The notes beneath the pieces are model-generated. The model ran no database searches. It was given only the letters and a program-made list of their open reading frames with translations, and was not told where the DNA came from. The translations under genes and the position numbers were made by a program. A stretch of 64,000 nucleotides of DNA, from positions 9,796,001 to 9,860,000 of the forward strand of contig NZ_CP046172.1 in assembly GCF_011801145.1 (NCBI RefSeq), given 5' to 3'. This DNA is from Nocardia arthritidis (GTDB lineage: Bacteria > Actinomycetota > Actinomycetes > Mycobacteriales > Mycobacteriaceae). Below are positions 43,295 to 51,767 of the stretch, piece by piece. The first letter of the stretch is position 1; each line of letters starts with the position of its first letter.

Positions 43295-44143
43295 TCAGTC
43301 AGCGAGTTCAGGGGAGGCAGAGATGAACCAGTCGACGATTTCCGCACCGGCGAGGATGCCGGAGGCTCTGGTTACGGTCAGGTTGGGATGAGTCCAGTTG
43401 AGCTGTTCGAGCTCGCCGTGGCGCGGGCGGATGGCAGCGTCGGCCGTGCGCAGCATGGCGGCATCGAGCGCGCCGTCACCGGCGGCGAAAGTTCTTGCCT
43501 CATCGGCTAATTCGCCGTTCTCCCGAAGGCGGCGGCGCACCTCGGCCACCGCGCGGCTCTTGCAGACGGCATCGGGCATCGCATAGATCTTGCGCCCCTG
43601 CTGGGATACGGACCAACCACGCGCCCGGCACCACGAATCCCATTCCGCGAGAAATCCTTCCGGAACCGCCCTGGGTTTGACCACCAGATAGCAGAAGAGC
43701 TGGTCGGCGACCCGGAATTTATCCACCCACGAATCATCGATGCGGTCCGCGAGCGCCGCGGTGACCTCGGTGAGCGTTGCGCCACCCGCCCGCACCAGCG
43801 CATCGATATCGCCCCGCCAGTACCGATCCGGCACACCGTCCACCAGGATATTGCCGCCATTGCTGGTGATCGCGTACCGCCAAGGCGCACCCGGCAATTG
43901 GATCCGATCGAACTGCTTGATGGTGCGGGTGGTCGCGGGTACGACGGCCGCCGATACGGTCAGCGCCTGCATCCGCAGCGCGGCCGCGGTGGTCATGAAC
44001 GACAGCGGCGAGCCGTCCAGCTGTTCCACGCAGACGGTCGGCACGTCGGTCGCGGTGTCGAAGGCATTGCGCGAGTAGATCATCGTCCGGTCCAGGTCGG
44101 TGGCTACCAGCGCATGTCTTCGGCGCCTGTGGAATTGGATCAT
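43295..44143 (-). CDS. HAD-family hydrolase of the Ter biosynthetic operon
   Basis: A 282-residue HAD phosphatase. The nucleophile motif DxDxT is in ALVATDLDRTMIYS (Asp16, Asp18), the C2-type cap includes ITSNGGNILVDG, and the acidic motif IV is in FAAGDGALDAAML. Its ATG overlaps the stop of the phosphoribosyltransferase fusion by 1 nt (TGATG), making it the last gene of the operon. In Ter loci a HAD enzyme is predicted to dephosphorylate a nucleoside-like metabolite; that function is predicted, not shown. Confidence 0.85.
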   Translation of the reverse strand: MIQFHRRRRHALVATDLDRTMIYSRNAFDTATDVPTVCVEQLDGSPLSFMTTAAALRMQALTVSAAVVPATTRTIKQFDRIQLPGAPWRYAITSNGGNILVDGVPDRYWRGDIDALVRAGGATLTEVTAALADRIDDSWVDKFRVADQLFCYLVVKPRAVPEGFLAEWDSWCRARGWSVSQQGRKIYAMPDAVCKSRAVAEVRRRLRENGELADEARTFAAGDGALDAAMLRTADAAIRPRHGELEQLNWTHPNLTVTRASGILAGAEIVDWFISASPELAD

Positions 44144-46533
44144 CAGCGCACATCCCTGATCAGTCCCATACACGAATAGGCCAGCTCCGGCACCACCTCG
44201 ACCGGCACGCCGCGGGCCGCGGCGAGCAGGCGGATATGCGCGTGTTCCGGTGCGTCCGCCGACCGGACCAGCACCCGCCACGGCACCCGGCGCAGCAGCA
44301 CCCGAGTGGTCTCGCCGACGCCCGGCTTCACGAAATTCACTCCGGCGATGCCGTATTCGGCGCGCACCCGCTCCACCGAGGCCCAGCCGGACCAGGTCGG
44401 GGTGCGATCGGTGGCGCGCACGGCGGCGACGGCCGCGGCCACCCGCGGCCGCACGGTGTCGAAGGCGGCCGTCACCGTGTCGAGCAGGTGGGCGGACACA
44501 TCGGCGGCGGCCAGTTCCCGGTAGAACTTCGCGCCGTGGAAATCTCCCGGCCCGATGAGCTCGGTGTTCAAGACGGTTCGCGAAACAAGGCCGGAGACGG
44601 TCGAATTCAGGCAGGCCGAGGCGATCAGGAAATCGTCGCGGGTGCCGAAGGTGCGCACACAGTGGCCCGGGTCGGCGAGCACCGCGAGTTCGGCGACGAA
44701 CCGCGCGCCGCCCGCTGCGTGATAGGCGTCGAGCGCGGCGGTGAGCTCGCGGGCGATCGCACCCTTGCCGGTCCAGCCGTCGACGAATACCACCGATGCC
44801 GGATCATGGTGCCCGGCAAGATAATCCAGCGCCACCGCATCGATGCCGCGATCACGCACGATCGAAACGGCGTAGTGCGGTACGGTCAGCCGCGGCAGTC
44901 CGGCGTCGCGTCCGAAGGCCAGCCAGCGCCGCATCAGAATGCCGACCGGCGTACCGGCCCTGGCCAGCGACGCCAGCACGATATCCGGACCGCGTTCGGC
45001 GACAACGAGTTCCGCAACGGTCGCGACCGCGAGCGCCAACCGCTCCGCGCTCGCCGCGAGTACCTTCTCGAACAGCTCGCGATAGTCGGCATCCGGCTGA
45101 TATTCGATCGGCAGCGACTCCGCGTAATGCGCGGTACCCGCCTGGATGCGTTTCTCCCGCTCGGCGATATCGGCCTCGAGATCGGCCTGCGACAGATCGG
45201 TCAGCAGCCAGGAGACCTCGTCCGCCGCATACGATCCGAAATCCGGACCGTGCAGCGGACGAGGCAGTTCCCGTGCGGCGCGCAGTTCCCGCGGATCGGC
45301 GACGGGCAACACCGCCAGCAGGACATCTGACCCGGCGGCGGTCAGTACATCGATCAATCCGCCGTCGGCCGTCAGCGCATCGGTGTCGGCGGGCGCGTCG
45401 ATCACCACGAGCAGAATCGGATCGGATCCACCCGACTCGTCCGGCCACTGCGCGTTGTACAAATAGCGCGGCTGATCCTCACCCGGTTCGGGAGCTGTGA
45501 AACGAAAGCCGCGGCGCAGCGGATAACCGGGCTCGTCCAGAACGTAAGCCGGTGAGCGAGTTGTCGTTTGGAAGCGCGTCGGCGTGCCTGACTCGGCCAG
45601 TCCGGCGGCCAGCCGCAGCGGAAGATACATCAGTTCTTCATGCCCGAGCACGATCACGGGCCTGCCGGGTTCGACGCGCGCTCGCAGCACGTCGGTCGCC
45701 GCGGCAACGGCCGAATCGAAGGCCGCACCATCGGAATCCAGGAAACCGTGCCTACCGCCCTCTGGAACCCCTGCGGGCCAAGGCAATTCGATTCGATCGA
45801 AGGAACCGCGCCACGGCGCTACCGGATTCAACGACGGTTCGGGCAGCTCCGCGACCTTGGTGATCAGATCCTGCGGCAGCACCGTCCGCCCCGACGCCAG
45901 GCATACCGTGTCGATCCGCGCCCCGAGTTCGATTGCCGCGGATTCGAATGCGGCTCGATGCGCGTCCGTCCGCATATCGACGAGCGATGCGAGCACGTAA
46001 TGCGACCGCAGCGCGAACTCGTGCAACGCCCGTATCGCGTCGATGGCCGTCGCACCGGTTGAGATCTCGTCGTCCACCAATACCAGCGGCAGGTCGTTGA
46101 CGAAGATGTCCGCGGGCGCCGGCTGTAGCAGATGGGAGGTGGCGTGCGAATGTCCCTCCTCGAATCCGGTCAGCGTCTCGGCCGTCGCGACCGCGCGCCT
46201 TGTCGAATGCAGGTAGCAGCGCGCCCCGATCCTGGCCGCCACACAGTGGCCGAGACCCGTTGCGGTTTCGGCGAATCCGAGCACAACGGCGTCTCGGTCG
46301 CCCAGTGCCGCGCGGACCAGATCACCAAGCCGATGCCCGGCATCGAGTACGCGGTGCGGGTCGGCGGGCAGGTGTTTGCCGAGCACCGTCGAGACCAGCA
46401 GATGAGCCCGCCGCGGATTGCGCCGCAGACCCGGCCGGATCAGCTCGTCGACCGATGGCCCGGCACCGTCCGGGCCACGCCGCAGCTCGAGTCCCAGAAC
46501 CCGTGTGGCCCATGGGATTTCGTTAGGCGTCAT
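44143..46533 (-). CDS. Fused phosphoribosyltransferase, TRSP, StiP-like and PELOTA-like protein
   Basis: A 796-residue multidomain protein. Residues 1-225 are an orotate-type phosphoribosyltransferase with the PRPP loop VLVDDEISTGAT (151-162). Residues of about 285-365 match TRSP, with VIVLGHEELMYLPLRLA. Residues of about 425-690 match the StiP domain: GSYAADEVSWLLTDL, ARAGTPVGILMRR, HYAVSIVRDRGID, FVDGWTGKGAI and NSTVSGLVSRTVLN. The C-terminal 70 residues look like a PELOTA RNA-binding domain. In proteobacterial Ter operons these parts are, to my knowledge, usually two proteins. ATG 46533 overlaps the aldolase stop (ATGA). Confidence 0.88.
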   Translation of the reverse strand: MTPNEIPWATRVLGLELRRGPDGAGPSVDELIRPGLRRNPRRAHLLVSTVLGKHLPADPHRVLDAGHRLGDLVRAALGDRDAVVLGFAETATGLGHCVAARIGARCYLHSTRRAVATAETLTGFEEGHSHATSHLLQPAPADIFVNDLPLVLVDDEISTGATAIDAIRALHEFALRSHYVLASLVDMRTDAHRAAFESAAIELGARIDTVCLASGRTVLPQDLITKVAELPEPSLNPVAPWRGSFDRIELPWPAGVPEGGRHGFLDSDGAAFDSAVAAATDVLRARVEPGRPVIVLGHEELMYLPLRLAAGLAESGTPTRFQTTTRSPAYVLDEPGYPLRRGFRFTAPEPGEDQPRYLYNAQWPDESGGSDPILLVVIDAPADTDALTADGGLIDVLTAAGSDVLLAVLPVADPRELRAARELPRPLHGPDFGSYAADEVSWLLTDLSQADLEADIAEREKRIQAGTAHYAESLPIEYQPDADYRELFEKVLAASAERLALAVATVAELVVAERGPDIVLASLARAGTPVGILMRRWLAFGRDAGLPRLTVPHYAVSIVRDRGIDAVALDYLAGHHDPASVVFVDGWTGKGAIARELTAALDAYHAAGGARFVAELAVLADPGHCVRTFGTRDDFLIASACLNSTVSGLVSRTVLNTELIGPGDFHGAKFYRELAAADVSAHLLDTVTAAFDTVRPRVAAAVAAVRATDRTPTWSGWASVERVRAEYGIAGVNFVKPGVGETTRVLLRRVPWRVLVRSADAPEHAHIRLLAAARGVPVEVVPELAYSCMGLIRDVR

Positions 46534-47741
46534 ACGGTCACCATGGCGGTCAGCAGGTCGACGAACGACACACCCTTGTTCGCGACCCCGAAAACCCGCG
46601 CCCGCAACAGCGTCTGCCGCGCCCAATTCCGGTGCGGCTTCATCTCGTTCATCTTGTTCCGGTATGCCGAGGCGGCCACCCCGCCGACCTCCTCGCGCAT
46701 GATGTGCGAGGCGTCGGAATATTCCTCGTGCGTCACCACCGAAAGCGCGTGCACCGCGGCGACGTGTGCGGGATGGATCACCGTCTTGCCCTGAATCCCG
46801 TTGGCGCGATCCAGCGTTATCTCGCGCAGCAGCCCGTCCAGGTCCCGGCTCACCAGGTACTGACGGAACGGCACCGCATCGGATTCGGCGAACGGCGCGG
46901 TGCGCAGCAGCGGCCGGAACATCCGCTCGTGGTCGGCGAAGTACTCCCACACCGGCCCGGTGATCACGAAACCGGTTCCGTCCGCGCGCCCGAGGTAGTT
47001 CACGATATCGGCGATCACGTCCGCGACCACCCGCACGTCATAGATGGTGAGGTCGCGATCGCGACGAATTCCGAAGGTGGAGCACATATCGGTGGCGCCC
47101 ACGCGCACCGCGAGCACCCTTTCCCGATGTTCGTCGAGTAGCCGGGCGATCCGGCCGAGTTCGCGATCCCTGGTCTGCCGATGCACCAGCTCCGGCGATT
47201 CGAGCACCGGCATGCCGAACACCGGGCGCTCCAGGATTTCGCACGCTTTATCCAGCGCGGCAAGGTATTCCGGGCCCGAGGCGGCCGTGAATTTCGGAAA
47301 GACGAAGCCGGTGAGCACCCGCGCGCCCGCGCCGAGCTGTCCGGCGATCTCGACCACCGATGCCGCATCGCGCACCCGGACGAACAGCAGCGGATTCGGA
47401 TCGACGCCGCCGGCAAGCACATTCAGCGTCTCCACGGCCAGATGCTCGGCCAGCTCCAGCTCGTCGTCGGCGACCGCGTCCTCCAGATCGATCACCATCG
47501 AGCACACGCCCTGCGCGGCCCGCCGCTGAATGGTCCGCACCAGATCGGGCCGGGTGGCCGGGGCATAGAGCGTCGCGCCGAGCGCGACGGCCAGCAGTTC
47601 TCGATCGGCGCTGCCGCCGAACGGTTCTGGCTGCCGATAGAACAGCTCACGCAGTCGCGGACCCTCGACCTGTTGAAAATGCCGCAGCGGAAACCGTTTC
47701 CGCAGGGATACCGTCGGCCGGACGGCGAAACCCGCGGTCAC
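46530..47741 (-). CDS. HpcH/HpaI aldolase (CitE-like) of the Ter operon
   Basis: A 403-residue TIM-barrel enzyme. Visible family motifs are LYAPATRPDL, the metal and substrate region SMVIDLEDAV (81-90), FVRVRDAASVVEI, FVFPKFTAASG and GMPVLESPELV. Such enzymes make or break C-C bonds with CoA thioesters or pyruvate-type substrates. In Ter loci a CitE-like aldolase is part of the predicted metabolite pathway. GTG 47741, 10 nt after the coiled-coil gene stop and with GAGAG upstream, is the chosen start; a longer frame would overlap that gene. Confidence 0.85.
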   Translation of the reverse strand: MTAGFAVRPTVSLRKRFPLRHFQQVEGPRLRELFYRQPEPFGGSADRELLAVALGATLYAPATRPDLVRTIQRRAAQGVCSMVIDLEDAVADDELELAEHLAVETLNVLAGGVDPNPLLFVRVRDAASVVEIAGQLGAGARVLTGFVFPKFTAASGPEYLAALDKACEILERPVFGMPVLESPELVHRQTRDRELGRIARLLDEHRERVLAVRVGATDMCSTFGIRRDRDLTIYDVRVVADVIADIVNYLGRADGTGFVITGPVWEYFADHERMFRPLLRTAPFAESDAVPFRQYLVSRDLDGLLREITLDRANGIQGKTVIHPAHVAAVHALSVVTHEEYSDASHIMREEVGGVAASAYRNKMNEMKPHRNWARQTLLRARVFGVANKGVSFVDLLTAMVTV

Positions 47742-47751
47742 CGGTTGACTC

Positions 47752-48969
47752 TCATACTTCTCGTGGTCCTGCTTGCTTTCTGATTCGGTCGACAACGCCC
47801 GCGACGAATTCGGCGACGGCATCGAGTTCGGTCACATACGCCCAGTAGTCGGGGTGGCGCCCGGTCAGCGACTCGGTGATCCGGTCGATCCTGGCGGACT
47901 GCGCGTCGAGTACCGAACCCCATTCTGCGGTGAGCCCGCGACCCACCGCGAGCATCTGCGCGTCGCGCAGCCGGAATCGTGTGGCCTTGGCTTTCTCCTG
48001 TGGATTCTCGCGAACCTCCCGCAACAGGGTGAGCCGCTTGGTGACGGCGTCGACCAACCGGTCGGCCTCGGCGAGGTGATCGCGAGCGGCAGTGGTCAGA
48101 TCAAGGGCAAGCTCCGGGTTGTCGTCGGTCAGTGCCGCGCGAGCCCGGCCGAGCGCGGAGTCCGCGGCGTCGATGGCCCGCTGGCTTTCACGCCCATTGT
48201 TAGCCAGATCCGCGGAACTCGCAGCATTGAATTCTCGCAGCAGACCCGAATACGCCGGATCGAGCCGCTCGGCCCTGGTGCGAACGGCGGCGAGCCGGGT
48301 GGTCGCCGACGCGATCGCGGTGGTTGCCGTGCCGCGCCGAGATGGGGCCTGCGCCAACGCATCCGACAGCTCCTTCGCCGCCGTCGCCAACCGGTTCGCG
48401 GCCTCGCGTTGTGCGTTGACATCACCCTGCGCGCCCGCGGCCTCCAATGTGAGCAGAGCCTCATCCACAGCCGCGGCGTGTTCGCGCACAGAGGGATATC
48501 CCGCGTACTCGGATTCGGCCGCCTCCCGCCGCGCCCGCGCCGCGTCGGCGGTCACCTGCTGCACCAGCTGCGGCACCGCGCCGAGCACGGAGACGGCGTG
48601 TTCCAGCGCACCCTGGTTGCCGCGATAGAACTCGTCCACCCCTCTTGCCGCATCGGCGAGCTGCCGCAGCACCGCGTCCACCTTGGCTTGGCCCTGGTTC
48701 ACCGGAGTCTCATCGCGCTCGGCGGCGTCCAGTTCCTCGGTCAGCGCGAGATACGCACCCGCCGCGGCATAGCACCTGGCCCGCACCGCATCCCAGCGCG
48801 CGCCGAGCCGCCGCTCCGGAAAGACCTGATCGGCCGCGACCGTCGCCGCCTCGGCCACACTCTGCCGCTTGTCCATATCCAGGAAAGCGGCCGTCAGCGG
48901 CGGCCGGACCTGTTGAAACCACTCGGTGTTCCCGGAGGATCGGAACCACCCACGCCTACGGCCTGCCAC
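47752..48969 (-). CDS. Long coiled-coil protein heading the Ter biosynthetic operon
   Basis: A 405-residue almost wholly helical protein, rich in Ala, Arg, Glu and Gln with heptad-like spacing (for example around ADAARARREAAESEYAG and AKELSDALAQA). There are no membrane segments, signal or catalytic motif. The N-terminus is basic (MAGRRRGWFRSSG). It is the first gene of the four-gene minus-strand operon and is divergent from terD. Helical proteins accompany many Ter loci, possibly as scaffolds, but I cannot assign this one to a named family. Confidence 0.75.
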   Translation of the reverse strand: MAGRRRGWFRSSGNTEWFQQVRPPLTAAFLDMDKRQSVAEAATVAADQVFPERRLGARWDAVRARCYAAAGAYLALTEELDAAERDETPVNQGQAKVDAVLRQLADAARGVDEFYRGNQGALEHAVSVLGAVPQLVQQVTADAARARREAAESEYAGYPSVREHAAAVDEALLTLEAAGAQGDVNAQREAANRLATAAKELSDALAQAPSRRGTATTAIASATTRLAAVRTRAERLDPAYSGLLREFNAASSADLANNGRESQRAIDAADSALGRARAALTDDNPELALDLTTAARDHLAEADRLVDAVTKRLTLLREVRENPQEKAKATRFRLRDAQMLAVGRGLTAEWGSVLDAQSARIDRITESLTGRHPDYWAYVTELDAVAEFVAGVVDRIRKQAGPREV

Positions 48970-49133
48970 GAAACCGATCGTAGGAGATCCGCGGCGGCCA
49001 GGACCGTTACGCGGTCAGCCGGATGTCCGGTGGGAGCCAATCGCCGCGGAAGCTATTACTGTCGTAAGACGTACCCGGCGTTTCGGACATTGCTGGGGAA
49101 CCGAGCAGGCAGAACGATTGGAAGGATCCCCGC

Positions 49134-49709
49134 ATGGGCGTCAGTTTGTCGAAGGGCGGCAATGTCTCGCTGACCAAGGCAGCGCCGAATCTGACCGCGG
49201 TTTCGGTCGGTCTGGGGTGGGATGTCCGCACCACGACCGGCACCGATTTCGACCTGGACGCGAGCGCCATCGCGACCGGCGCGGACAAGAAGGTGCTCTC
49301 GGACAAGCACTTCGTGTTCTTCAACAACCTCCGCTCCCCGGAGGGCACCATCGAGCACACCGGCGACAACCTGACCGGCGAGGGCGAGGGTGACGACGAG
49401 ACCATCAACGTCGACCTGGCCAACACCCCGCCGAATATCGAGTCGATCGTCTTCCCGGTGTCGATCTACGACGCCGACGCTCGCGGACAGTCCTTCGGCC
49501 AGGTGCGCAACGCCTACATCCGCGTTGTCGACCGCAGCAGCGGCGCGGAGCTGGCCCGCTACGACCTGACCGAGGACGCCTCCACCGAGACCGCGATGGT
49601 CTTCGGCGAGCTGTACCGCAACGGCGCCGAGTGGAAGTTCCGGGCCATCGGTCAGGGCTACGCCTCCGGCCTGGCCGGCATCGCGCGCGACTACGGCGTC
49701 AACGTCTAA
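49134..49709 (+). CDS. terD: TerD-family calcium-binding stress protein
   Basis: A 191-residue single-domain TerD/TerE protein of canonical length. Both calcium sites are intact: FDLDASAIATG and HTGDNLTGEGEGDDETI. The end is KFRAIGQGYASGLAGIARDYGV. It starts MGVSLSKGGNVSLTK. Homologues bind calcium and support tellurite and oxidative stress resistance. It is divergent from the biosynthetic operon across 164 nt and is followed by its own terminator, so it can be expressed highly and alone. Confidence 0.96.
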   Translation: MGVSLSKGGNVSLTKAAPNLTAVSVGLGWDVRTTTGTDFDLDASAIATGADKKVLSDKHFVFFNNLRSPEGTIEHTGDNLTGEGEGDDETINVDLANTPPNIESIVFPVSIYDADARGQSFGQVRNAYIRVVDRSSGAELARYDLTEDASTETAMVFGELYRNGAEWKFRAIGQGYASGLAGIARDYGVNV

Positions 49710-49727
49710 CGCGCGCAACGGCATTGG

Positions 49728-49755
49728 TCTAGGGGCCCGACAGTGGGCCCCTAGA
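49728..49755 (+). terminator. Perfect 11-bp hairpin after terD
   Basis: TCTAGGGGCCC and GGGCCCCTAGA arms around GACAGT, 18 nt after the terD stop. Confidence 0.7.
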
Positions 49756-49804
49756 CGCGCGTTCGGGCTGGTCAATGCGCTAGCGCGCAGTGTTGGACAT
49801 CCGG

Positions 49805-49857
49805 CGGTTCAGCGGTCACGCTGATTTCGACTGCCGCCATCCGATTCCGCTGAACCG
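49805..49857 (+). promoter_or_regulatory. Inverted repeat in the leader of the TerC-like gene
   Basis: CGGTTCAGCGG (49805-49815) is exactly complementary to CCGCTGAACCG (49847-49857), 31 nt apart and ending 18 nt before the likely GTG start. It could form a leader hairpin that affects translation or be a binding site. The yybP-ykoY manganese riboswitch core is not recognisable. Confidence 0.4.
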
Positions 49858-49875
49858 ATAATGAAAGGTCCCCGC

Positions 49876-50955
49876 GTGGTACTGCGTATTTTCGGCCTCT
49901 CCGCCGTCGTGACGGTGATCTCGCTGATCGCGGCACTCATCTACGGCGGGCCGACCGCCCTCGCGCTCTGTGCCATCCTCGGCGTGCTCGAAGTGTCACT
50001 ATCCTTCGACAACGCCGTCATCAACGCCACCGTGCTGGAGCGGATGAGCGAGTTCTGGCAGAAGATCTTCCTGACCGTCGGCGTCGTGATCGCCGTATTC
50101 GGCATGCGGCTGCTGTTCCCGCTTGCCATCGTGTGGATCACCGCCAAGCTCAACCCGATTCGCGCATTCGACCTGGCGCTGAACCCACCCACCGACGGCA
50201 GCAAGACCTACGAGCAGCTGCTCACCGACGCGCATCCGCAGATCGCCGCGTTCGGCGGCATGTTCCTGGCGATGCTGTTCCTGAACTTCATCTTCGAGGA
50301 ACGGGAGATCACCTGGCTCAGCTGGCTGGAGAAGCCGCTGGCCCGGGCGGGCAAGCTGGATATGCTCTCGGTGGCGGTCGCGGGTGTCGGCCTGCTGCTC
50401 ACCGCGGAATTCATTGCCTCCGACGCGAATCGGTCGACGGTGCTGATCGCGGGGCTGCTCGGCATGGTCTCCTACATCGTGATCGACGGACTCGGCTCGT
50501 TCTTCCACACCGACGAGGAGGGCGAGGGTGGACCGTCGAAGCTGGTGAAGGCCAGCGGCAAGGCCGCGTTCTTCCTCTTCCTGTACCTGGAGGTGCTCGA
50601 CGCCTCGTTCTCCTTCGACGGCGTGATCGGCGCCTTCGCCATCACCTCCGACCCGATCATCATCGCGCTCGGCCTCGGCCTCATCGGCGCCATGTTCGTG
50701 CGATCGATCACGGTGTTCCTGGTGCGCAAGGGCACGCTGTCGGAGTACGTCTACCTGGAGCACGGCGCGCACTGGGCCATCGGCGCGCTGGCGTTCATCC
50801 TGTTCCTCTCGATCGGCGTGGAAATCAACGACATCGTCACCGGTCTGGTCGGTGTCGGATTCATCGGCGCCGCATTCATCACGAGCATCATTCGCAACCG
50901 CCGCGAGGATGCCCGCGACGTCGATGCCGAACGGGAACGGACGCCGGTAGGCTGA
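49876..50955 (+). CDS. TerC-like membrane protein (DUF475)
   Basis: A 359-residue polytopic protein of the DUF475 branch of the TerC family. Typical blocks are LEVSLSFDNAVINATVL, FWQKIFLTVGVVIAVFGMR and YLEVLDASFSFDGVIGAFA, the two SFDN/SFDG repeats with acidic residues inside membrane helices. TerC relatives export manganese or other divalent metals and work with TerD proteins. GTG 49876 preceded by GAAAGG is preferred; ATG 49861 has no ribosome-binding site and would add five residues. Confidence 0.9.
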   Translation: MVLRIFGLSAVVTVISLIAALIYGGPTALALCAILGVLEVSLSFDNAVINATVLERMSEFWQKIFLTVGVVIAVFGMRLLFPLAIVWITAKLNPIRAFDLALNPPTDGSKTYEQLLTDAHPQIAAFGGMFLAMLFLNFIFEEREITWLSWLEKPLARAGKLDMLSVAVAGVGLLLTAEFIASDANRSTVLIAGLLGMVSYIVIDGLGSFFHTDEEGEGGPSKLVKASGKAAFFLFLYLEVLDASFSFDGVIGAFAITSDPIIIALGLGLIGAMFVRSITVFLVRKGTLSEYVYLEHGAHWAIGALAFILFLSIGVEINDIVTGLVGVGFIGAAFITSIIRNRREDARDVDAERERTPVG

Positions 50956-50995
50956 TTTCGCGGCCGAGCATTCGAAATTGACGAGGGGGATCGCG

Positions 50996-51619
50996 ATGAC
51001 GACCAACAATCCTGGTGGGGTGAACCTATCCAAGGTGACGCTCACCAAGGCGACGCCGAGCATCAGCCTCACCAAACCCGGTGACCAGCACGGAATCATG
51101 CGGGTGAACCTGAATTGGACGACGGGCGCGCGACGCGGGCTGTTCAAGCGGTCGAACCCGATCGATCTCGATCTCGGCTGCCTCTATGAATTGTCCAGTG
51201 GCAAAAAGGGTGTCGTGCAGGCGCTGGGCAACAGCTTCGGCGCCCTGGATGGCGAGCCCTATATCCGGCTCGACGGCGACGACCGCAGCGGCAGCGCGGC
51301 CGGCGGCGAGAATATGCACATCAATCTCGAACGGCCCGACCTGTTCCGGCGGATCCTGATCTTCGCGTTCATCTACGAGGGCGTGCCGAACTGGGCCGCC
51401 GCCGACGGCGTCGTGACCCTGTTCCCGACGGCGGGCCCGCAGATCGAGGTCCGGCTCGACTCCCCGGTGGACGGTGCTCGCTCGTGTGCCATTGCCCTGC
51501 TACAGAATCAGGGCAATGGCATCACGGTGCACCGCGAAGTGCATTACATCAACGGTGCGCAGCGGGAGATCGATAAGGCATACAACTGGGGGATGGACTG
51601 GAAGAGCGGCCGTAAGTAG
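50996..51619 (+). CDS. TerA-like tellurium resistance protein
   Basis: A 207-residue TerD-superfamily protein of the TerA/TerF-like branch. It begins NLSKVTLTKATPSISLTKPG, carries the acidic sites IDLDLGCLYEL and RLDGDDRSG, and the conserved FAFIYEGVPNWAAADG and HREVHYINGAQREID. It is likely cytoplasmic and metal-binding. ATG 50996 follows GAGGGGGA. It lies 40 nt after the TerC-like gene, so they are probably cotranscribed and cooperate at the membrane. Confidence 0.9.
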   Translation: MTTNNPGGVNLSKVTLTKATPSISLTKPGDQHGIMRVNLNWTTGARRGLFKRSNPIDLDLGCLYELSSGKKGVVQALGNSFGALDGEPYIRLDGDDRSGSAAGGENMHINLERPDLFRRILIFAFIYEGVPNWAAADGVVTLFPTAGPQIEVRLDSPVDGARSCAIALLQNQGNGITVHREVHYINGAQREIDKAYNWGMDWKSGRK

Positions 51620-51693
51620 GCCGTTCGTTCCTGCTCCTCTCGTGGGCGAGCTCTGCTCACGAAGAGCGTTCGCCTGGCTCGATCCGCCTGTCT

Positions 51694-51729
51694 TGTGGGG
51701 GTGCAACCCCCACACCCCGCCCGGCGGGG
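51694..51729. repeat. Paired GC-rich palindromes between convergent genes
   Basis: TGTGGGGGT-GCA-ACCCCCACA (51694-51714) is followed at once by CCCCGCC-C-GGCGGGG (51715-51729). The flank continues with a run of C/G-rich sequence. The composition is unlike the coding DNA and resembles REP-like intergenic palindromes of actinobacteria. It may also end the TerA transcript. Confidence 0.55.
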
Positions 51730-51767
51730 CTACGCCCCCCGGACCCCCCGGTTTCGCTGGTTGCGTT

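Noticed and set aside
49756..49875. yybP-ykoY manganese riboswitch upstream of the TerC-like gene
   Set aside because: TerC relatives often have this riboswitch, so I looked for it, but the conserved core sequences are not present; only a simple inverted repeat is seen.
51694..51729. Integron attC or insertion-sequence end
   Set aside because: The paired palindromes lack attC core sites, and there is no integrase, transposase or target duplication nearby.
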